NCBI RefSeq assembly: GCF_021432385.1
Contig: NZ_JAEACT010000003.1
Span: forward strand, 744,001 to 808,000
Origin: Clostridium hydrogenum
GTDB lineage: Bacteria > Bacillota > Clostridia > Clostridiales > Clostridiaceae
Direction of reading: 5' to 3'
DNA: 64,000 nt
Shown: in pieces, positions 46,601 to 55,751 of the stretch
How the letters are laid out: the number at the start of each line of letters is the position of its first letter
Numbering within the stretch: the stretch's first letter is position 1
Program-made: the position numbers and the translations under genes
Notes under the pieces: model-generated
The model's input: only the letters and a program-made list of their open reading frames with translations
What the model was told of the DNA's origin: nothing
The model's database searches: none

Positions 46601-46792
46601 TTATGAGCTGACTCAACTTTTTAAATATAAAAAATTAATTATTCTTCCTCTATCATTAACTATTGCATCAATTGTTTCTCCCTGCGTTATTACTGTATTA
46701 ACCTTGTCTATTATCGTAGTTATTCTTCTTTCAATATGTTTATAGATGTACAACTTGAGATATTGAAATTATAATATGTATCTCCATCACAA

Positions 46793-46812
46793 ATTGTATA
46801 CAGGTATACAAT
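46793..46812. promoter_or_regulatory. GntR operator O2
   Basis: ATTGTATACAGGTATACAAT, identical in its arms to O1. Lies mid-gap, next to a lone R1 outer arm (46740-46790, TAGATGTACAACTTGAGATA). The rest of 46601-46792 shows no gene I can support. Confidence 0.72.
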
Positions 46813-46909
46813 TTATGATGGTAAAGTATGTTGAACATGAATTTATTATATTACTTATTTTTATAATTTGCAATTTTTTTGCAGGTATACTTCAGCATTT
46901 ATATCTTCT

Positions 46910-46929
46910 AATGTATACCTGCATACATT
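46910..46929. promoter_or_regulatory. GntR operator O3
   Basis: AATGTATACCTGCATACATT with one arm mismatch, directly after the regulator stop; a half site (GCAGGTATAC, 46881-46890) lies nearby. Probable upstream operator. Confidence 0.62.
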
Positions 46930-46934
46930 TATAA

Positions 46935-47609
46935 TTAAAACAAATGAATCTCTTTTGAAAGAAACTTCTTAGCATTTATTGTATGCTCTCTACCTATTTG
47001 TTCAGCTAATATTTCATCTCTTTTTTCAAAAGCCTTTACAAGTGCTTCATGTTCTTCCATAGCTGCATTCCTTCTTTTATTCATAACCAAAGTGAAATTT
47101 CTTAATTTTGATAAATACTCATAAATCTGTTTCATTTGATCTATAAGTCTATTATTTTTACTCAAATAAAGTATAATATCATGAAACTCTCCATGCAACC
47201 TCCAATATTCTTTAATATCGTTATTATCAATACTCTGTTCCATTTTAGATATTTTCTCCTTTAAATCAGATATTTCTACTTTAGAAATATTAGTACATGC
47301 CAACCTAAATACTAATCCTTCTAAAACTTCTCTGATTTCATATATTTCTAAAATATCTGTTTTGGAAATTCCTTTAACAATAGTGCCCCTTCTTGGCAAA
47401 TTTTCAGCTAATCCTTCAATTTCCAATTGTCTAAAAGCTTCTCTAACGGGAGTTCTACTTACACCCATTCCCTCAGCTATAGAAGTTTCAACTAATCTAT
47501 CACCAGACTGAAAAGTTCCATTCATAATTGCCTTTCTAAGTCTCTCAAATACTATTTCCCTGATAGGCCTTAAATCAGTACTTTCTATCTTTTGAAATAT
47601 TTGATCCAT
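46935..47609 (-). CDS. GntR-family (FCD subfamily) regulator
   Basis: 224 residues: winged helix (IREIVFERLRKAIMNGTFQ, VSRTPVREAFRQLEIEGL) and a helical FCD ligand domain (EIYEIREVLEGLVFRLA; metal-binding D/H pattern with HGEFHDIIL). I prefer ATG 47609 with GGGAAGTGA upstream over the TTG five codons earlier. Upstream of the aconitase-prpF pair on the same strand; three operators downstream of its stop fall in the aconitase promoter region, so it likely represses that operon until a carboxylate binds. Confidence 0.9.
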   Translation of the reverse strand: MDQIFQKIESTDLRPIREIVFERLRKAIMNGTFQSGDRLVETSIAEGMGVSRTPVREAFRQLEIEGLAENLPRRGTIVKGISKTDILEIYEIREVLEGLVFRLACTNISKVEISDLKEKISKMEQSIDNNDIKEYWRLHGEFHDIILYLSKNNRLIDQMKQIYEYLSKLRNFTLVMNKRRNAAMEEHEALVKAFEKRDEILAEQIGREHTINAKKFLSKEIHLF

Positions 47610-47909
47610 ATATTCACTTCCCAATAAAATAATTATGTTAAATTACAATTGATATTTTATCACAATTCTAATTTCAAAACTATTATTAATAGGATATAGT
47701 TTCCTTTGGTCTGTAAAATTAAGTTCCATTTAAATTAATACATCTTTACTTAAAATTACTTCTAAATAAATGTATTGGCGATATTAAATAAAATTAATAT
47801 AGAATTATTCTTTTATTTTTGTGCATAATAACTAATAAATCTAAAGAAGGGAGGAAGTTCGTCAAAGCAAACTTTCAAGATTTTATACTGTTTTGGCAAC
47901 GATATTTTT

Positions 47910-48323
47910 ATGACTTTAAGAGTTCCATCAACTATAAAAAGAGTAAGGTTACATACTAACAAATATATTAATGAAAAGATTAAAGAAAATACACTACGAA
48001 ATATATCTTATTATACTGGCAAAGACAATAAGGAGATTATTGATAGAATAGAATTGCTTAATAGAGAATGGGATATTGAAAGGGTTCTTGAAACTAATGC
48101 AGCATCTGTCGTAATTTTAAGTACCATACTTGGCTTTAAAGTAAATAAAAAATGGTTTGCACTTTCTGGAATAGCAGGGGCATTTTTGTTACAGCACGCT
48201 ATTCAAGGTTGGTGTCCACCAGTACCTGTTTTTAGGAGACTCGGAGTAAGGACTAGTTCAGAAATTAACTATGAAAAGCAAGCACTTAAAAATCTTCTCA
48301 ATACCGATAAAAGCTTTTCCTAA
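47910..48323 (+). CDS. DUF2892-type small membrane protein
   Basis: 137 residues. The C-terminal part has two hydrophobic segments (about 59-92) and the signature QGWCPPVPVFRRLGVRTSSEI found in DUF2892 membrane proteins. The start is weak: ATG 47910 has no nearby ribosome site, while GGGAGGAAG at 47848-47856 has no in-frame start. Intergenic region 47610-47909 holds nothing else. Function unknown; relatives often sit beside rhodanese or stress genes, not seen here. Confidence 0.72.
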   Translation: MTLRVPSTIKRVRLHTNKYINEKIKENTLRNISYYTGKDNKEIIDRIELLNREWDIERVLETNAASVVILSTILGFKVNKKWFALSGIAGAFLLQHAIQGWCPPVPVFRRLGVRTSSEINYEKQALKNLLNTDKSFS

Positions 48324-48368
48324 TAAATTAAAAAACATAAATACAAAATGTAACAAAGAAATAAGGAT

Positions 48369-49061
48369 GTGACTACACTGAATGGGCATTTGTATTTGGC
48401 TTTTAGATCAATCATTACCTATTTTGTTTTATTAGGCTTTACAAGAGCTATGGGAAGAAAACAAATATCTCAATTAACTTTTTTTGATTATACGGTTGGA
48501 ATAACTATAGGTTCCATTGCCGGTGTTGCCGCTGTTGATAGAAGCTTAAAAATTTCTGATGGCGTAATTTCAATTGCTATATGGAGTTTGCTTACTATTA
48601 TAATCTCAGAAATAACTTTCAAGAATATTAATATAAGGCTTCTAGTTGACAGCGAGCCACTACTAATTATTGATAAAGGAAAAGTAATTTATAAAAATAT
48701 GAAAAAAGCTAAGTATAACATAGGAGACTTATTAATGCAGTTACGAAATAAGGATATTTTTAATATTACTGAGGTAGAAATAGCTATTTTAGAGCCTGAT
48801 GGTAAACTTAGTGTTTTAAAAAAATCAGAATTTAATTCTGTAACTGTAGGTGATATGAAACTAGCAGCTCCAAAAGTTGGCATGATGGTAGATCTTATTC
48901 TTGATGGGAATATATTATCCTCTCATTTATCTCTAATTAAAAAGGATGAAGCTTGGCTTACATCTCAATTGAAAGCAAGAAATATTAAAGATATAAAAAC
49001 TGTAGTTTTTGCTGGTTTACAAGCTGATGGACAAATATATATCGTAAAAAACAATGCCTAG
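48369..49061 (+). CDS. DUF421 (YetF/YdfR-like) membrane protein
   Basis: 230 residues, three N-terminal helices (about 5-80) then a soluble domain (GDLLMQLRNKDIFNITEVEIA; FKNINIRLLVDSEPLLIIDKGK) characteristic of DUF421/YetF proteins. GTG 48369 directly follows AAGGAT, which is too close; the CTG at 48378 would have better spacing. Implicated in sporulation-related membrane functions in Bacillus relatives, biochemical role unknown. Same strand as the upstream DUF2892 gene, 45 bases apart. Confidence 0.83.
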   Translation: MTTLNGHLYLAFRSIITYFVLLGFTRAMGRKQISQLTFFDYTVGITIGSIAGVAAVDRSLKISDGVISIAIWSLLTIIISEITFKNINIRLLVDSEPLLIIDKGKVIYKNMKKAKYNIGDLLMQLRNKDIFNITEVEIAILEPDGKLSVLKKSEFNSVTVGDMKLAAPKVGMMVDLILDGNILSSHLSLIKKDEAWLTSQLKARNIKDIKTVVFAGLQADGQIYIVKNNA

Positions 49062-49116
49062 GGGCTTGGGTTGTCACATTTATTACATAACTTAAAATTA
49101 TTGCGAACTAACTTAA

Positions 49117-49330
49117 TCAATTCACAATTCACAGTTCACAATGCACAATGAAGGATGATTTGCCTTCCTTTTGTCAGGTAAATCTTAAATTTAAATACTA
49201 TAAGCTTCGCTTAGCACCATAAATGGTGCTATTGCGCAAGCAATAAAAAAATAAGTTTTAAGATTTTCTGTAGCAAAGCGGAGGAAAATCTTCCTTCATT
49301 GTGAATTGTGCATCGTGAATTGTGAATTGA
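49117..49330 (+). repeat. R1 element (copy 8, ATTCACAAT-type ends)
   Basis: About 214 bp. Very similar to copy 3, including flanks (ATTGCGAACTAACTTAATCAATT on the left in 20-base sections, and AATTGATTTAATTCTCAAT on the right). Internal hairpins TTTGCC..AGGTAAA, GCTTCGCT and TTTTCTGTAGC present. Fills most of the gap 49062-49394. Confidence 0.87.
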
Positions 49331-49394
49331 TTTAATTCTCAATATTTATTATTTGTTCGACACCCCTTAAGCTTCTGGGCCATATATACTTAAT

Positions 49395-50147
49395 CTATAA
49401 TTCTTTGCTCACAATATGCAATGTCGCATAATCCTCTTCTACACTAATAATTCCCTCATCTTTATAGCCATTATTTTGAAACCATTTAAGATTGCCATTT
49501 GGAAATACACTTTTTTCGTCGCTAATTGCAATAATTTTTTTAAAGCGAGATTTTAAATTCTTTTCTAAGGCCTTAAGAGGATATGTTCTGTTATCAAATT
49601 GGTGATCATAAGAAATATATGAACATGTTAAAAATGCTGCATCTTCAGACCTTGGTATGTCATATGGAACAACCATAGACGATACAAACTCAGCGCCTCC
49701 AATTATTTTATCACCTTTAAAATGAAGATAACCCAAGAATTCATTGTTTATTTTTGATAAAAATTTACCTTTTGCTGTACATCCTTCACTACAGCCAGTC
49801 ATTGTACAACAATTTTTCACATGATTTATTGTTGTACTGGTAAGCTCAATTAGCTTTCCCTCATATACCTTTGATGGTATGCTTACTATATATGCCTTTT
49901 CCTTAACCATCTCTCCATTTTGTATTTTATTAATAAGTTCCAAATTTATTGGTCCTCTCCATCTAATACAATCATCAAAAACAGTTAAAAAAGGAAAATA
50001 CATATTCACCTTTTTAGCTAAAGCTTTATCATAAGTGATATCATAAAAATTAATGTTAAACACATTTGAATCTAGCTTATTTAGTAATTCTATTGTTTCA
50101 TAACTTATAGGACATTGCATTCCCCAATAGTAAAAATCTATTTTCAT
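49395..50147 (-). CDS. Thioredoxin-fold/GNAT-like fusion, YoaP-like
   Basis: 250 residues. N-terminal about 80 residues resemble a thioredoxin fold without a CxxC active site (MKIDFYYWGMQCPISYE, FPFLTVFDDC), followed by a cysteine-rich segment CCTMTGCSEGC (about 113) and a GNAT-like C-terminal domain (LGYLHFKGDKIIGGAEFV, LKWFQNNGYKDEG). Similar fusion proteins are annotated as N-acetyltransferase YoaP family. Start 50147 with ATGGAGG. Function unknown. Confidence 0.68.
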   Translation of the reverse strand: MKIDFYYWGMQCPISYETIELLNKLDSNVFNINFYDITYDKALAKKVNMYFPFLTVFDDCIRWRGPINLELINKIQNGEMVKEKAYIVSIPSKVYEGKLIELTSTTINHVKNCCTMTGCSEGCTAKGKFLSKINNEFLGYLHFKGDKIIGGAEFVSSMVVPYDIPRSEDAAFLTCSYISYDHQFDNRTYPLKALEKNLKSRFKKIIAISDEKSVFPNGNLKWFQNNGYKDEGIISVEEDYATLHIVSKEL

Positions 50148-50209
50148 TTGTAAGCCTCCATTTTTTTAGGCTATGTTTTAATATAGTGTTGAAATTATAG
50201 CCTTAAAAA

Positions 50210-50237
50210 ATTATAGGTGGGATTGTCCACCTATAAT
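50210..50237 (-). terminator. Terminator of the GNAT gene
   Basis: Perfect 11-bp stem ATTATAGGTGG/CCACCTATAAT with a 6-base loop, followed by six U on the minus strand, 24 bases after the gene stop. Confidence 0.85.
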
Positions 50238-50260
50238 GCTCAATAAAAGAAAATTGCGTG

Positions 50261-50710
50261 CTATTGAATTTTCTTTATATATTCAATTTCATCTTCATTT
50301 CTAGAGACTTCTACATAACCAAATTTTTTATATAAGTGTTGATTACCTACACTAAATACGGGTGTAGAAAGTTGCCATTCATTAATATGTGGATATGTTT
50401 TTTCAACCAATTCCATTACTGTATAACCATATCCTTTTCCTTGAAATGAGGGGTCTATTACAAAATCTTCAAATCGCATCTTACTATCATCCAAAGAAAT
50501 AAGAAACAATGCACCTATAATTTGATTATCTAATTCAATCTTATAAGCAATAAACTCCTTGATAATATCAATTTCAGACTCCACCTTATCATATCCTGGG
50601 GGACCTCCGTTCCTTCCTAAATATGTATTAATTTCTTTGTTGAATGCTTTTGTTTTTATGTCAGTAATTACTTGAGCATCCTCAATTTTTGCCTTCTTTA
50701 TCTCTAACAA
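50261..50710 (-). CDS. GNAT-family N-acetyltransferase
   Basis: 149 residues with the acetyl-CoA-binding region FVIDPSFQGKGYGYTVMELVEK (about 82-103) and C-terminal LYKKFGYVEVSRN. TTG start at 50710 with AAGGGAG. Adjacent to, but a separate transcription unit from, the YoaP-like gene by the terminator between them. Substrate unknown. Confidence 0.88.
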   Translation of the reverse strand: MLEIKKAKIEDAQVITDIKTKAFNKEINTYLGRNGGPPGYDKVESEIDIIKEFIAYKIELDNQIIGALFLISLDDSKMRFEDFVIDPSFQGKGYGYTVMELVEKTYPHINEWQLSTPVFSVGNQHLYKKFGYVEVSRNEDEIEYIKKIQ

Positions 50711-50853
50711 TCTTCATTCTCCCTTCAAGCAAAAAGATTATATTAGTAATCCCAATTTCGCTATTACTATTGTTCAGTAGACTATAGTTTTTGATAACAT
50801 TTATTATAACATAATTTACAAAATATAACACAGATTATACATACGTTGGCTCT

Positions 50854-51175
50854 CTATTTTTCAAATATTTGAAGCCATTTGAACCACTTAATATAGTTAC
50901 TGATATATTTTGTTGCAACACCATTAAATCTATTCATCCATTTCTTTAAATTGCTATGAAGAGCATTAATATGTTGAATATGATATAATCCCTCTTTAGC
51001 TTATGAACCTAAGACAAGAATTTCTTCTAAAGTTGCTAGTATTTGTTCTTTCTGATGTAATGGTAACTATAACTCGTTAATACTGGTTGTCTTAGGGTGT
51101 TATAGTGACGAAGTATTACGCGAAAATATCCTAAAGTTGGACTTATTATTTTCTTTAAGATTCCTACTGTCATAA
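50854..51175 (-). pseudogene. Remnant of an IS1595-type transposase
   Basis: On the minus strand the frame [19 protein letters not shown] followed by [19 protein letters not shown], ending at the TAG at 50854, is the C-terminal signature of ISXO2/IS1595-like transposases. Upstream the frame has a stop (near 51005) and the sequence becomes unrecognisable. I see no terminal inverted repeats, so only a decayed fragment remains. It fills part of the gap between the GNAT gene and the sugar-acid cluster. Confidence 0.72.
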
Positions 51176-51182
51176 GCTCATA

Positions 51183-51896
51183 TCAACATTCTTTTAAAAC
51201 ATAGCCTTCCCTTATAATAAACTTTGCAAAATTAAATTGATAAATGTCGTCTATATCTATAGATGATATTTTGTCCATTATATACGGATAACTTTTTTCT
51301 TTATAAAAACTTTTATATTTTAAGAAATACTCCGTTTTACACATGTAAATAGCTCCATTTATTCTATATTCTTTTTTCATATCTTGTCTATTGAACTTTT
51401 TACTATCATCAAAGAGAAAATCTAATCTCCTAGTTGAATTTAATACTATATTAATACTTGATGAGTGGTCTACTTCGCATATACTTACTACTGAATTGGC
51501 ATCATTATTTAACAATTCATCTACACTTTCTATTATATTTTTTTCATTTCTAAGTGGAGATGTAGGTTGCAACAAAACAAAATAATCATATGACTTTTTA
51601 AGCTTTTTCATTTCGGATAGTACATGTAATATTACATCATGGTTTGAAGCTTCACTTGTAGACAATTCCTTTGGTCTAAAAAATGGAACTGAAGCACCAT
51701 AGCTTTCCGCTATTTCTGCATATTTCTTAGAATCAGTAGACACTATTATATCATCAAAAATTTTAGCCTTTAAGGAAGCCTCTATGGTATATGCCATTAA
51801 AGGTTTATTCTCTATTTCTTTTATATTCTTATCAATTATCCCCTTCGAGCCACTCCTTGCAGGTATTATAGCTAAAAAGCTTTTATTTTTATACAT
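51183..51896 (-). CDS. legF: CMP-nonulosonate (legionaminate-type) cytidylyltransferase
   Basis: 237 residues. N-terminal IPARSGSKGIIDKNI is the CTP-binding motif of NeuA/PseF/LegF enzymes; STDSKKYAEIAESYG (about 53) and LLQPTSPLRNEKNI (about 107) are further family motifs. Activates the nonulosonic acid with CTP for transfer. Last gene of the sugar-acid cluster but separated from the preceding gene by an R1 element. Start 51896 with AAGGGGAT. Legionaminate is inferred from companion genes. Confidence 0.87.
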   Translation of the reverse strand: MYKNKSFLAIIPARSGSKGIIDKNIKEIENKPLMAYTIEASLKAKIFDDIIVSTDSKKYAEIAESYGASVPFFRPKELSTSEASNHDVILHVLSEMKKLKKSYDYFVLLQPTSPLRNEKNIIESVDELLNNDANSVVSICEVDHSSSINIVLNSTRRLDFLFDDSKKFNRQDMKKEYRINGAIYMCKTEYFLKYKSFYKEKSYPYIMDKISSIDIDDIYQFNFAKFIIREGYVLKEC

Positions 51897-51980
51897 TCTT
51901 AAATCCCCTTATATAGATATACTACTTTAAAAATCGAAATTGCTAATAACAAATTCATTCTGGTAAATCAGAATTTAAAT

Positions 51981-52184
51981 AAGAGTAGAGAGTAGAGAGT
52001 AAAGAGTAGAGTGAAGGATGATTTTTCTCCACTATGTTTCGAAAAATCTAAAACTTAATGTGCGCAAAGCACTTAAAATATAGTGTTCAGCGCAGCTCAA
52101 CCTATTAAGTTATAAGATTTGCCTAAGAGAAGCGAAAGGTAAATCCACATTCACTCTACTCTCTACTCTTTACTCTCTACTCTA
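51981..52184 (-). repeat. R1 element (copy 9, AGAGTAG-type ends) inside the sugar-acid cluster
   Basis: About 204 bp in reverse orientation with ends built of AGAGTAG/AGAGTAA units, different from all other copies yet complementary to each other. Left outer arm (51905-51980, TATAGATATACTACTTTAAA...) present, right outer arm absent. The right edge is two bases from the ptmE-like stop, splitting the cluster from legF. Confidence 0.88.
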
Positions 52185-52186
52185 AA

Positions 52187-53233
52187 TTAAGTGTTTAATT
52201 TCTCAATCATATTTTTCATTTCTTTAAATTCCCCCATGTCTAAAAAGCTATTTGAAGTTATAGGATATACGCCTACCTTCTCACCCTTATGAAGGCAAAG
52301 ACTTATTAAACTAACCATATCAAAATATGAATTTTTAGGAATATATTTTAATATATCTGCTTCTAATACGTACATTCCCGCACTAACTAAAAATTCATAA
52401 CTTGGCTTTTCGTCAATAGCTTCTAATTCTCCCTTTTCATTTAATTTCAAAACTCCATAGGGAATTACATAATTCTTTAAGGCAGAGACTACTGTTATTT
52501 TATTATTATTTTTTTTATGATATTTTAAAATTTTAGAATAATTTGCATTGACTAATATATCACAATTACTTATTAAAAAAGTCTTGTATATACTAGTATT
52601 CAATAAAGTCAATCCACCAGCAGTTCCAAGGGGTTTTTCTTCCTCCAAAAATGATATATTGTAGGATAATTTTTTATTGAAATATGCTTTTATTATTTCT
52701 TTTTTATCATTAACCACCAAATAAAAATTTTTAAAATTAAATTCTAAAAATTTATTTATTATCCTTTCTACTATTGGTATATCACCTATTGGAATAAGTG
52801 CCTTTGGTATGATATTTGTATATGGCTGCAATCTTGTACCTTTTCCGCCTGCCATAATAATAACTGGTATATCTTGAGTATTTTTATAATTAATTTTATT
52901 AGTAAATAAATCATTCCAAAATATAACATCTACAACTTCATTATCTTCGTTTACTACTGGTAACGCTTCAATTTGATGTTTCTTCATTACTTCGTTGGCT
53001 TTATCTATATCTTCTATATTTAAACATATAGGGTGTATATTCATTATATTTTCTACCGCAGCTGACAAATCGCCATTTTTTATAATCCATCTTCTTATAT
53101 CTCCATCTGTAACCACACCTAATAATTTACTGTCTTCTACAATTATTAGAATTTTCCTAGCCGTTTTATCTAATTTCTCAATTGCCTTTCGTATCGGTTG
53201 ACTTCTATTTATAAATAGGATTTTTATATCCAT
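52187..53233 (-). CDS. ptmE: CBS-domain nucleotidyltransferase (PtmE-like)
   Basis: 348 residues: paired CBS domains (1-120; ILIIVEDSKLLGVVTDGDIR) and a sugar-phosphate nucleotidyltransferase (from about 125; IIMAGGKGTRLQPYT, VRIP-like KALIPIGDIPIVERI). In Campylobacter PtmE adds GMP to glucosamine-1-phosphate to feed legionaminate synthesis. Position after legC fits that role. Start 53233 with AAGGGGT. Nucleotide specificity not determinable from sequence. Confidence 0.84.
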   Translation of the reverse strand: MDIKILFINRSQPIRKAIEKLDKTARKILIIVEDSKLLGVVTDGDIRRWIIKNGDLSAAVENIMNIHPICLNIEDIDKANEVMKKHQIEALPVVNEDNEVVDVIFWNDLFTNKINYKNTQDIPVIIMAGGKGTRLQPYTNIIPKALIPIGDIPIVERIINKFLEFNFKNFYLVVNDKKEIIKAYFNKKLSYNISFLEEEKPLGTAGGLTLLNTSIYKTFLISNCDILVNANYSKILKYHKKNNNKITVVSALKNYVIPYGVLKLNEKGELEAIDEKPSYEFLVSAGMYVLEADILKYIPKNSYFDMVSLISLCLHKGEKVGVYPITSNSFLDMGEFKEMKNMIEKLNT

Positions 53234-53277
53234 AATAGTACCCCTTAATCTGCAGTTTTTTATGGGATAGCCCCATG

Positions 53278-54432
53278 CTATTTTTTTATATTTCCTAGTA
53301 CCCTTACGATATATCCTATGCTTTCCTGTTTTAAATTGCTACTACATGGTATATTTAATACCTTGTTATAATAATCTATTGCTTTTTCAATTTTATATGC
53401 TTGATTATTTTTATACGGTTTTTGAGTGTGTATTAACTTCCAGATTGGCCTTGTTTGAATTTGATTTTTTAATAAATATTGTAATAATTCATCACGATTA
53501 ATTTCGTTATTATCTATGCACAAAGAATAAAACCAATGATTATTTCTAGCTTTATCATTAAATTTAAGAAGTGAAAATCCATTTATATTACTTATTTTAG
53601 CTTTATACGCTTCATAATTTTTAATCTTTATTTCTATAAATTCCTCTAATTTTTCAAGCTGAGCTACCCCAAGTGCAGCCTGCAAATTGCTCATTCTATA
53701 ATTGTACCCAATATTATCATGCACATAATACAATTCATCATCCTTTGCTTGGGTTGATAAATATTTAGCCATTTTTATATCTTTGGCAGAGCCTCCAACT
53801 AAAGCACCACCACCTCCAGTTGTTATTATCTTATTTCCATTGAAGGAGTATGCTCCAAAGTCGCCTATAGTACCAGCAAACTTACCTTTATATTTTCCAG
53901 CAATAAAACAAGTTCCTAAAGCTTCTGTAGCATCTTCTATTAATTTTATATTGTACTTGTCGGTTAATTCTTTTACTTCTTCAATTGCTGCCATATTTCC
54001 AAACACATGAACTACTACTACCGCTTTAATACATCTATTAGTAGTTTTATTTATAAGCCCCTTTTTTGTTAACGTACATTCCTCTTTAAAAAATTGCTCA
54101 AGTTTTTCACAGTCAAGGTTTAAGCCATCATCACAATCCATAAAAACAGGTTCTGCTCCTAGGTATTTAACTGGATTAACTGCTGCTATGAAGGTAAGTG
54201 TAGGAACTATAACTTCACTGTGAGGCGTAACTCCAGACAACTTTAATGCTAGATGAATTGCTGCTGTTCCGCTTTGACATGCAATTGCATTATCTACCTT
54301 TAAATATTTTTTTATATTATTTTCAAACCTATTTACATAATTACCTGCGGCAGAAACCCATTCACTTCTAATGGCATCCACTACATATTTTTCTTCATTA
54401 CCTTTTAAATTTGGCACTGATAGTGGTATCAT
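53278..54432 (-). CDS. legC: PLP-dependent sugar aminotransferase (LegC-like)
   Basis: 384-residue DegT/DnrJ/EryC1-family enzyme: IPLSVPNLKGNEEKYV start typical of LegC, CQSGTAAIHLAL (cofactor phosphate site), DATEALGT, and YSFNGNKIITTGGGGAL carrying the Schiff-base lysine. Transfers an amino group to a 4-keto sugar, step after the LegB dehydratase. Start 54432 with AAAGGAGAG. Member of the cluster, 57 bases after legG. Confidence 0.9.
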   Translation of the reverse strand: MIPLSVPNLKGNEEKYVVDAIRSEWVSAAGNYVNRFENNIKKYLKVDNAIACQSGTAAIHLALKLSGVTPHSEVIVPTLTFIAAVNPVKYLGAEPVFMDCDDGLNLDCEKLEQFFKEECTLTKKGLINKTTNRCIKAVVVVHVFGNMAAIEEVKELTDKYNIKLIEDATEALGTCFIAGKYKGKFAGTIGDFGAYSFNGNKIITTGGGGALVGGSAKDIKMAKYLSTQAKDDELYYVHDNIGYNYRMSNLQAALGVAQLEKLEEFIEIKIKNYEAYKAKISNINGFSLLKFNDKARNNHWFYSLCIDNNEINRDELLQYLLKNQIQTRPIWKLIHTQKPYKNNQAYKIEKAIDYYNKVLNIPCSSNLKQESIGYIVRVLGNIKK

Positions 54433-54489
54433 AACACTTCTCTCCTTTCTTTAAAAGCCACTTTATCTAATTCTGTAGTAATTATAGCC

Positions 54490-55650
54490 TCAATTTAATA
54501 ATGGGTCCTCTGTTTTAGCAATATAAGCTTTAAAATCTAAACTTCTCATTAAACTAATAATTTTATCAACTGAATTTCCATCACCATATGGTGATTTCAC
54601 GTTAGTTAACAACGCTTTAAACTGCTCAGTTGAAACAAGTTCTATTGCTTTTACTATATTATCAACCCCTTGATCAGAAAAAATTACATTTTCAGCACAT
54701 AATCTTCCTCTCTCCCTATTTCCAACATTAATTGCACCTAACTTTAATATTGCTGATTCATATAATCCAGCACTCGAATTTCCAATCATAAACAAACTAT
54801 TTCTCAATAAATTTATAAAAATATCCCTAGATTTATTTTTATAAAATTTAAAATTATCGTTATCACAATATTTTTCTATTATTTGTATAATTTTCTTGTT
54901 TCCACTATCCGTATTTGGATAGCTGACAAATGTATTAATAGATTTTTTTTCTAATGCCATTAATATTTCTTCAAAATACTTTCCAACTTTATCTTCTTCC
55001 CCTGGAAAAGGATAAAACATCATAACCGCATAATTATTCCAATTAGGTTTGTCTAAAATATTAAGAATTTTTCTCTTACTTATCTTTTTAGTGGAATTAA
55101 ATTTATCTAAAGATGGACTTCCTAAATTAAATATCCTTTTTTCATCTTCCCCCATTTTTAACAGCCTCTGTTTTGATTCTTCATTACTCACAAAATGAAG
55201 AGAGGACAACTTAGATACTGCATGCCTAACCGAATTATCTATATGCCCATCTACAGCATGGTCTCCTCCAAAAAAATGTATTGTTGGAATTCTTAGATAT
55301 GTTCCTATCAATCCTCCAACTGCAACTTCTTCCCTATCTCCAGCATATACTATTACATCTGGATTATATTCTACTACTGTGTGAATGCAGTCCTGCAATA
55401 GTATAGCTAATGATTTAATTCTAGAAGCTCTGGAATTAGAATCAATAAGATTTTCGATTTTAGCTATTACTGGAATTTTATCTTTTATTATATCATTTAT
55501 TGTGTATCCATAGGTTTCTGATAAATGTGCACCTGATACTATTAACTTAATTTCAAAATCATTTGCTTCATTTAATTTCATATATATAGAACTCATTAAT
55601 TCATAATCTGATCTAATACCTGTAAACCCCAAAATTTTCCTAACATGCAT
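54490..55650 (-). CDS. legG: Hydrolysing NDP-sugar 2-epimerase (LegG/NeuC-like)
   Basis: 386 residues of the UDP-GlcNAc 2-epimerase fold: KILGFTGIRSDYELMSSIY start, IHFFGGDHAVDGHIDNSVRH with HxD-type His, FKFYKNKSRDIF and MIGNSSAGLYESAILKLGAI near the C-terminus. Removes the nucleotide while inverting C2 to give the hexose precursor for LegI. I take ATG 55650 with GGGAGGTGG upstream over the GTG four codons earlier. Confidence 0.9.
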   Translation of the reverse strand: MHVRKILGFTGIRSDYELMSSIYMKLNEANDFEIKLIVSGAHLSETYGYTINDIIKDKIPVIAKIENLIDSNSRASRIKSLAILLQDCIHTVVEYNPDVIVYAGDREEVAVGGLIGTYLRIPTIHFFGGDHAVDGHIDNSVRHAVSKLSSLHFVSNEESKQRLLKMGEDEKRIFNLGSPSLDKFNSTKKISKRKILNILDKPNWNNYAVMMFYPFPGEEDKVGKYFEEILMALEKKSINTFVSYPNTDSGNKKIIQIIEKYCDNDNFKFYKNKSRDIFINLLRNSLFMIGNSSAGLYESAILKLGAINVGNRERGRLCAENVIFSDQGVDNIVKAIELVSTEQFKALLTNVKSPYGDGNSVDKIISLMRSLDFKAYIAKTEDPLLN

Positions 55651-55751
55651 CTCTACTACCACCTCCCTTTTTAACCATCACATAATTATCATATTTATTA
55701 GCCAGGTTATCTCTATATCCCCATTTTAAATATTCATCCTTATCCATAAAC

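Noticed and set aside
46613..46738. Open frame of about 40 codons in the aconitase upstream region (minus strand)
   Set aside because: No start codon with a ribosome site and no recognisable family; could be a decayed gene end but evidence is too thin.
50854..51175. Functional insertion sequence
   Set aside because: Only a C-terminal transposase piece with an internal stop remains and no terminal inverted repeats were found.
55640..55747. 35-codon reading frame between legI and legG
   Set aside because: Starts at ATG 55747 without a ribosome site and overlaps the ribosome site and start of legG; no recognisable content.
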